Source of the DNA: Caenorhabditis elegans
Lineage: Eukaryota > Nematoda > Chromadorea > Rhabditida > Rhabditidae
NCBI RefSeq assembly: GCF_000002985.6
Contig: NC_003282.8
Coordinates: 11,408,001 to 11,472,000, forward strand
Direction: 5' to 3'
Length of the DNA: 64,000 nt
A program made the translations under genes and the position numbers. This document shows positions 59,233-64,000 of this stretch, piece after piece; position 1 is the stretch's first letter, and every line of letters starts with the position of its first letter. Below the pieces are notes generated by a model, which was given only the letters and a program-made list of their open reading frames with translations, was not told the DNA's origin and did not search any database.

Positions 59233-60023
59233 GTATTCTGAATAAGAAGACGAGGTGGATAAACGAGAAGAAGACGTCGTGATGAGTTGGGAAATACGTG
59301 GATATACTTAAGATGTATGATGTGGCAATTGGAAAGAAGAAAGGGCGGGCTGAGGGAAGTAGGAACTTTTGGATATAAACGAAAAGCCCTCGGGCTAGAG
59401 AGGAACGAGCTAAGCAATTCTATATTTTAATCCCGAATTGATGCGAAAGCTTAAACAAACAATTTCATGAGATGATGAGGATGATGATGATTGCCAAATA
59501 AAAAAACTTATAAAAATGAAATCTTCAATATTAAAGATATAAGAAAAATACCTATAAAAAGAATTAACTGGCCAAAATATGATCATTGAAAAAAAGAGCT
59601 TTGAGATTTTCAGTTTTAAAAAGATTTTCGCTTACAACGAAAACACAAAAAAAACCTTATCGCCTGGAGTTTATGAAACTGGGTATTAAAAAATCTTAAA
59701 AAATTAACGAGAACTAAAAATGGTTATAGATTTCCTTTTTTTCTTAAATTTTTTATTGGTGCTTATAGCTAACGCAGAGTAAGTATATTTAATCTTATAA
59801 ACTTCAGAAATGCATTTTGACTTTTTTTCCATTTCTTCAGATCAAATCACCAAAAAGATGGCTGAATTAACTTGAACTTATAAGCTTAAATAGGCTTACT
59901 GTCCACTATGAACCATAGACCAAAAATATAGAATTTAATCGAATAGCGGGAATTGGCAAAATAAGTCAAAACTTGCTTGCCTACATAGTTGGTGGTTTTC
60001 GGATTTATAGGCAACAGTCGTAA
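59233..60023. other. Upstream region of the LAPTM-like gene
   Basis: AT-rich, with no convincing gene. It probably holds the promoter of the minus-strand pair. Confidence 0.4.
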
Positions 60024-61108
60024 CTCAGATAAATAGAACCACGCAGGCGCCGCTCCAAACCACGCAGGTGACTGCCCACCACGCAGGCAACGCGTCAAGA
60101 CCACGCAGGCAACCAAAAAGCACGCAGGTGACGCCTAGAAACCACGCAGGCGACTCAACGGTGGGCAGCTGTGGGCAGTGGCTGCAAAACCACGCAGGCG
60201 ACGCCTACATACCACGCAGGCAGCCAACGTTCAGCCACGCGCGGGATTCCTAGGCCAATGGTTGCGTACTCCTCTCGGACAACCTTTTCTTTTAATTTTT
60301 TTTCCCAATTTAATTGATTTACCCGTCTTTTTTCTTGCGAAAAGCACTTTAATGTTTGTTTCCATGTCTTTATGAAACTAAATATATATTTTCAGCTAAA
60401 TATGTCAACCCCAGCCCGTAAACCCAGAAAGGAAACCGAAAACTGTAAGTTGTGAAATCCCCGGATTTAGCTACAATAGTTTATTTTTCAGACAATTCCT
60501 CCAGAGCTCCTTCACACCTTCAGTGTCAGCTCGAAGTCTTTGAGTGCTGATTTTGGAGACGTTTTCTCCCGACAGGTGGATCAAAAATGGTAAGCACCGT
60601 ATTTTCTATTTGTATTTCCAAAAATCAATAATTTTTCAGTTTGAACGCAAAAACATGAGCAAGGAAAAGGAAACTTCATCACACTGATCACTGGGACGAA
60701 AACAACTGGCTAATAGACTTACATTTTTTCAACCTTTTTTTGTTGTTATTTTTGAGATTTTCGTTGTTAGAATTTTGTACTTACTTTTCGATTTTTTCTG
60801 TTAGATTTTGTTAGGATTAGTCAGATTTTCTGTAAATTTCGTGACTTTTTTGGTAATTTTTGTTTTTTTAGTTTATAAATAAACAATATTTTTGAGAAAC
60901 AATCGTAATTTGCGTTTTATATGGTTAAACGGTAGGAAGGGGAAGGAGCGGGCTGCGAACTGCCATTGCTGCAAGACCACGCAGGCATCCCCTCCAAACC
61001 ACACAGGCAACGCGTTGAAACCACGCAGGGACTGGCATTCTTGAGCGTGGTTTGTACGCGTTGCCTGCGTGGTTTGGAGCGGCGCTTGCGTGGTTCGATT
61101 TATCTGAG
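60024..61108. repeat. Inverted-repeat-bounded element with CACGCAGG minisatellite
   Basis: The 46-nt ends at 60024-60069 and 61063-61108 are inverted copies with about 43 matches; both begin CTCAGATAAAT when read inward. Between them, CACGCAGG recurs at least eight times from 60040 to 60220 at irregular 17-24 bp spacing, and a shorter direct run lies at 60975-61030. The block is far richer in GC than its surroundings. No clear target-site duplication was found. Confidence 0.7.
60402..60685 (+). pseudogene. Spliced-gene-like core of the 60-kb repeat element
   Basis: TTTTCAG precedes an ATG at 60402, followed by a 43-nt exon ending in a GTAAGT donor, an acceptor at 60491, a 98-nt exon ending at 60589 before GTAAGC, and a third acceptor at 60639. 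Splice signals are good, but the joined frame stops after about 33 codons (MSTPARKPRKETEN at the start). The frame that stays open through exon 2 is not the one set by the ATG. AATAAA occurs near 60877. I read this as a decayed or non-coding transcript unit. Confidence 0.35.
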
Positions 61109-62435
61109 AAATAGCCCGTTTTCGAAAATTTGCAATCTGTCACACAAGTGTACACAAGAATACCGTACCCGGTATCGAAGCGGTCAGTTTTTGGAAACAC
61201 GAAAAAACAAGCGTGTTCCTTTAAAAAATACAGTATTTCCCACTTCCATACACAGTTTCCTAATAGAAAAAAACGGAGAAACTCACGAAACAGTGAGGTG
61301 TAAAAAATGCTGTTCTTTTAAAGGCGCACATTTTCGCTCAGCTTAAAAAAAATAAAATTTGGATCGTGTCGAGACCTGTTACAGTAGTCTTTCTTGTCAA
61401 TTCACAAAATTCAACATCTGGGTGATACCTGTCTTCTATGATTTTAAATTGGAAACTAAAAACTAAGCAAGATTCAAAAAATCTTCATAATTAAGAAAAA
61501 TGAAACACAATCATGCAAAAGACCCATTAAAAGTGTTTTAGAGATCCAGTAACTGAAACTGTGTTGACAATTATTTTCAATTCTCAAACATCTTCTCAAT
61601 TTCTTTATTATAAAACGTGTCATAGAGAACCAAAAAATTTTTGGGGGGAGGAGAATGAGCGAAAATCAATTAGGACATTTCTCTCATTTTTTGACGCCCC
61701 ATGTGCTGCATCTCCTCTTCGCTTCTTCCACTCGAATAGAAGGAGCATGTGTGACGCGTGTATCAAATTTCAGCCAACCGAAAAGGGTATTCTGAAATTC
61801 GTTTTGTCAAGAGAGTGCTTTTTTTGGTTTCTTGAAACAAAAAATGAATGAATTCTTTGAGAAGAAGGAGGTGGTGGAAGAGCAAACGGAAGAGGACATC
61901 AAATATCAATTGGTTCAAAACAATTTTGCAGGGGTTCAGCATCGGAATCCAAGGATCTCAGACGGAAATAATCTGAACGGAACAATTGATTAATTTCAAC
62001 AGTGGACCTTCACACATCTGAACTCCCTATTTGATGGGTCAATTGGTTAATTTCGTTACTATCTTATCAATATTCCAGAGCTCGGAGTGTTTTTGTGCTC
62101 ATTGTTGTCTGGGTCTTCCCTTATCAGTGTTATCTAAAACCAAATGATTTTTGTCTTTCCCACTAGGCCTACAAGTATTATTGCGTTCGAATCAACCACT
62201 GTTTACTGTTTCGATAAATATTGATTTTTCCTATCATTTTAAATAATATTTTAGCAGCAAAAAACGTAATATTAATTAATTGTTTAAATTTTGAAACTAA
62301 TATCAAAATGTAGTCATGGAAAATCGTAGAAAATGAGGTTTTACAGTAACATGTCCTCTGGCGTGGCGAGACCCGCGAGGCATGGTTGGGAATGCGCCTT
62401 AGTTACCGTATTCCATCATCCTTATTCTTTTTCAG
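61109..62435. other. Upstream region of the ABCG gene
   Basis: A degenerate palindrome is suggested by CCGTACCCGGTATCGAAGC near 61164-61182 and GTGTCGAGACCTG near 61367-61380. A GC-richer patch lies at about 62355-62405. The trans-splice-type acceptor TTTTTCAG ends at 62435, directly before the start codon. No gene is seen. Confidence 0.4.
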
Positions 62436-64000
62436 ATGGCGACAGAGACATGCAGTCTCTTGTCCGTTGGACAATCAGAATACGGCGCAGCGGCTTCAAT
62501 GATTTCAGCATTAGAAGCAGTTGATCCAGTTACACTCACATGGCATAATATTTCGTGAGTTTTATCTCTGAAAATCGTTCTTTATTTATAGCATTTTTAG
62601 AATTCACGCGGAAAAATCAGGAAAACAAATTCTGGAAAATGTATCTGGAATCGCAAAACCTGGACAATTATTGGCGTTGATGGGAGCCAGGTATCCTCAG
62701 TTTTCATAATTGAATTTCAGTATTATTTTTAAATTTCAGTGGCGCCGGAAAAACAACTCTACTCAACATGCTGCTCTCACGTAATTTGAGAGGCCTCGAA
62801 ACAAGTGGAAGTGTCAAAGTGAACGGTCACGAAGTGAGATTGTTCTTAAAACAACTGTATTAAAATTAAAATTCAGCTTGGTCGTGGAATAACTGCCATC
62901 TCCGGATATGCTCAGCAAGATGAACTTTTTGTCGGAACTCTCACGGTTAAAGAGTATTTGGATATTCAGGTATGTATACAGAAAAATATTTTTTAAAAAA
63001 TATTAAAAATAAATAGAATATAATAAATATTTTGATAAATCTAATTCTAGGCGAAACTTCGAGTTAATGGAGATTCTGAGAAACGGAGACGACGAGTCGG
63101 AAATGTGATGTCTCAATTGGGACTTTATAAATGCCAAAATACACGAATTGGAACCATCGGTGGACAAAAAGGAATTTCTGGTAATACCGAGAAGAGATGT
63201 GCGGTGTATTGACAATATCTGCAAATCCCCTTTTTTCCATCGTTGTCGAAGTTTTTTTTTGAAAATTTATATGACTTTATAAAATAACTTTATTTTCAAT
63301 TGAAGATTTCGAAAAGCTGATCTGAACTTTCACGTTGATGCCGATTTTGAGCAACTTCTCGGAACTTTTAGCTGAAAGTAAAGCCAATTTCAGCAAGTAT
63401 TTCTCTAAATTCTATAGAACTTCCCGAAAAAAAACTTTGTCACGGCGATGGGAAAATAGGATTTTTGTGAAATCACATTTCTGATCCGAAGATTTCAAGA
63501 TCAGTTGTTAGTTTTTTTTAATTTCAGGTGGCGAAATGCGTCGTCTAACATTTGCCTGCGAGCTACTCTCCAATCCATCAATTCTATTCTGTGACGAACC
63601 AACTACTGGTCTCGACTCCTTCATGGCCGAAAGTGTAGTTCAAGTTCTTTCAAATCTCGCAAAATCAGGCAGAACTGTGATCTGCACAATTCATCAACCA
63701 TCATCACAACTTTATCTGATGTTCGACAGAGTAATGTTCATGGCTGGTGGAAAAACAGCGTTTTTGGGTTCTCCAAGAGATGCTATTCAGGTCATAATCA
63801 TCATTTATTAAGTTCAAAAATTTATTAAATTTTTCAGTTTTTCGAAGACGCAGGTTTCGCATGCCCTCGTAACTTCAATCCTGCTGATTTGATTATTCAT
63901 ACTCTTGCAGTAATGCCGAATGAAGAAGATAAATGTCGTCAGAGAATTGAAGTGATTTATACCAAATTTCAGAATAGGTAAGAATATTATTTCAGATTTA
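62436..64000 (+). CDS. wht-2: ABCG (White-type) half-transporter, N-terminal part
   Basis: The first eight coding exons are in the window: 62436-62554, 62601-62690, 62740-62833, 62877-62969, 63051-63180, 63528-63790 and 63838-63977 are in-frame, with the last ending at a GTAAGA donor; the remaining exons lie beyond the right edge (seven complete exons here). The nucleotide-binding domain has Walker [14 protein letters not shown]-loop AQQDELF, signature ISGGE, Walker [14 protein letters not shown] and switch CTIHQP, in the ABCG order with the nucleotide-binding domain before the membrane domain. ABCG half-transporters dimerise and export lipids or small molecules; the substrate is unknown here. 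The signature is split between exons 63051-63180 and 63528-63790. The ATG follows an acceptor directly, as in SL1-trans-spliced genes. The name is based on position next to npr-3 and kin-4. Confidence 0.88.

Noticed and set aside
61561-61851. 96-codon ORF upstream of the ABCG gene
   Set aside because: No motif, no splice or trans-splice signal, and random-like composition.
1-64000. CRISPR array, prophage, operator or other prokaryotic system
   Set aside because: The DNA is clearly animal, with spliced genes; no regularly spaced direct repeats of CRISPR type exist.

Overview
The window looks like nematode genomic DNA, and the gene content and order fit Caenorhabditis elegans chromosome IV. 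The DNA is AT-rich, and many introns are 45-50 bp with GTRAGT donors and TTTTCAG acceptors. Acceptors lie just upstream of several start codons, as expected for trans-splicing. Recognisable worm genes are gfat-2, kin-4 (the MAST-family kinase), a neuropeptide-type receptor matching npr-3, and an ABCG half-transporter matching wht-2. Gene names come from recognising the proteins; no database search was run. Exon joins were worked out by hand from splice signals, reading phase and paralogue alignment.

Layout. 1-2025: 3' part of a CR1/LINE-2-like retrotransposon with an open reverse-transcriptase frame. 2513-4845 (+): complete gfat-2. 5320-13634 (-): three tandem paralogues encoding secreted proteins, two with a PAN-3/CW domain plus a C-type-lectin-like domain and one that lost most of the PAN-3 part. 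The third carries a 5'-truncated RTE-1-type retrotransposon in an intron, flanked by a perfect 69-bp direct repeat. An orphan signal-peptide exon lies just upstream. 14680-16885 (-): SH2-tyrosine kinase of the worm-expanded Fer-like class, with one exon junction I cannot splice canonically. 16886-22239: about 5.4 kb without a recognised gene, holding a hAT-type MITE. 22277-38645 (+): kin-4, 20 exons modelled here. 38646-51983: about 13 kb nearly gene-free, with a few small possible ORFs. 51992-55109 (+): npr-3. 55609-57189 and 57486-59232 (-): a PH-like protein and a LAPTM-like four-pass membrane protein, 297 bp apart and possibly an operon. 60024-61108: inverted-repeat-bounded element with a CACGCAGG minisatellite and a decayed spliced-gene-like core. 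62436 to the right edge (+): first eight coding exons of wht-2.

How the genes relate. gfat-2 makes hexosamine for glycan and chitin synthesis. The lectin-like cluster encodes secreted, probably sugar-binding proteins. The two kinases and the receptor are signalling proteins, and the last genes act at membranes. Nothing shows they work as one system: this is an ordinary worm chromosome segment with a young, repeat-disturbed gene family in it. No new defence or mobile system was found. The most unusual items are the remodelled lectin cluster, the uncertain kinase junction and the bounded minisatellite element near 60 kb.
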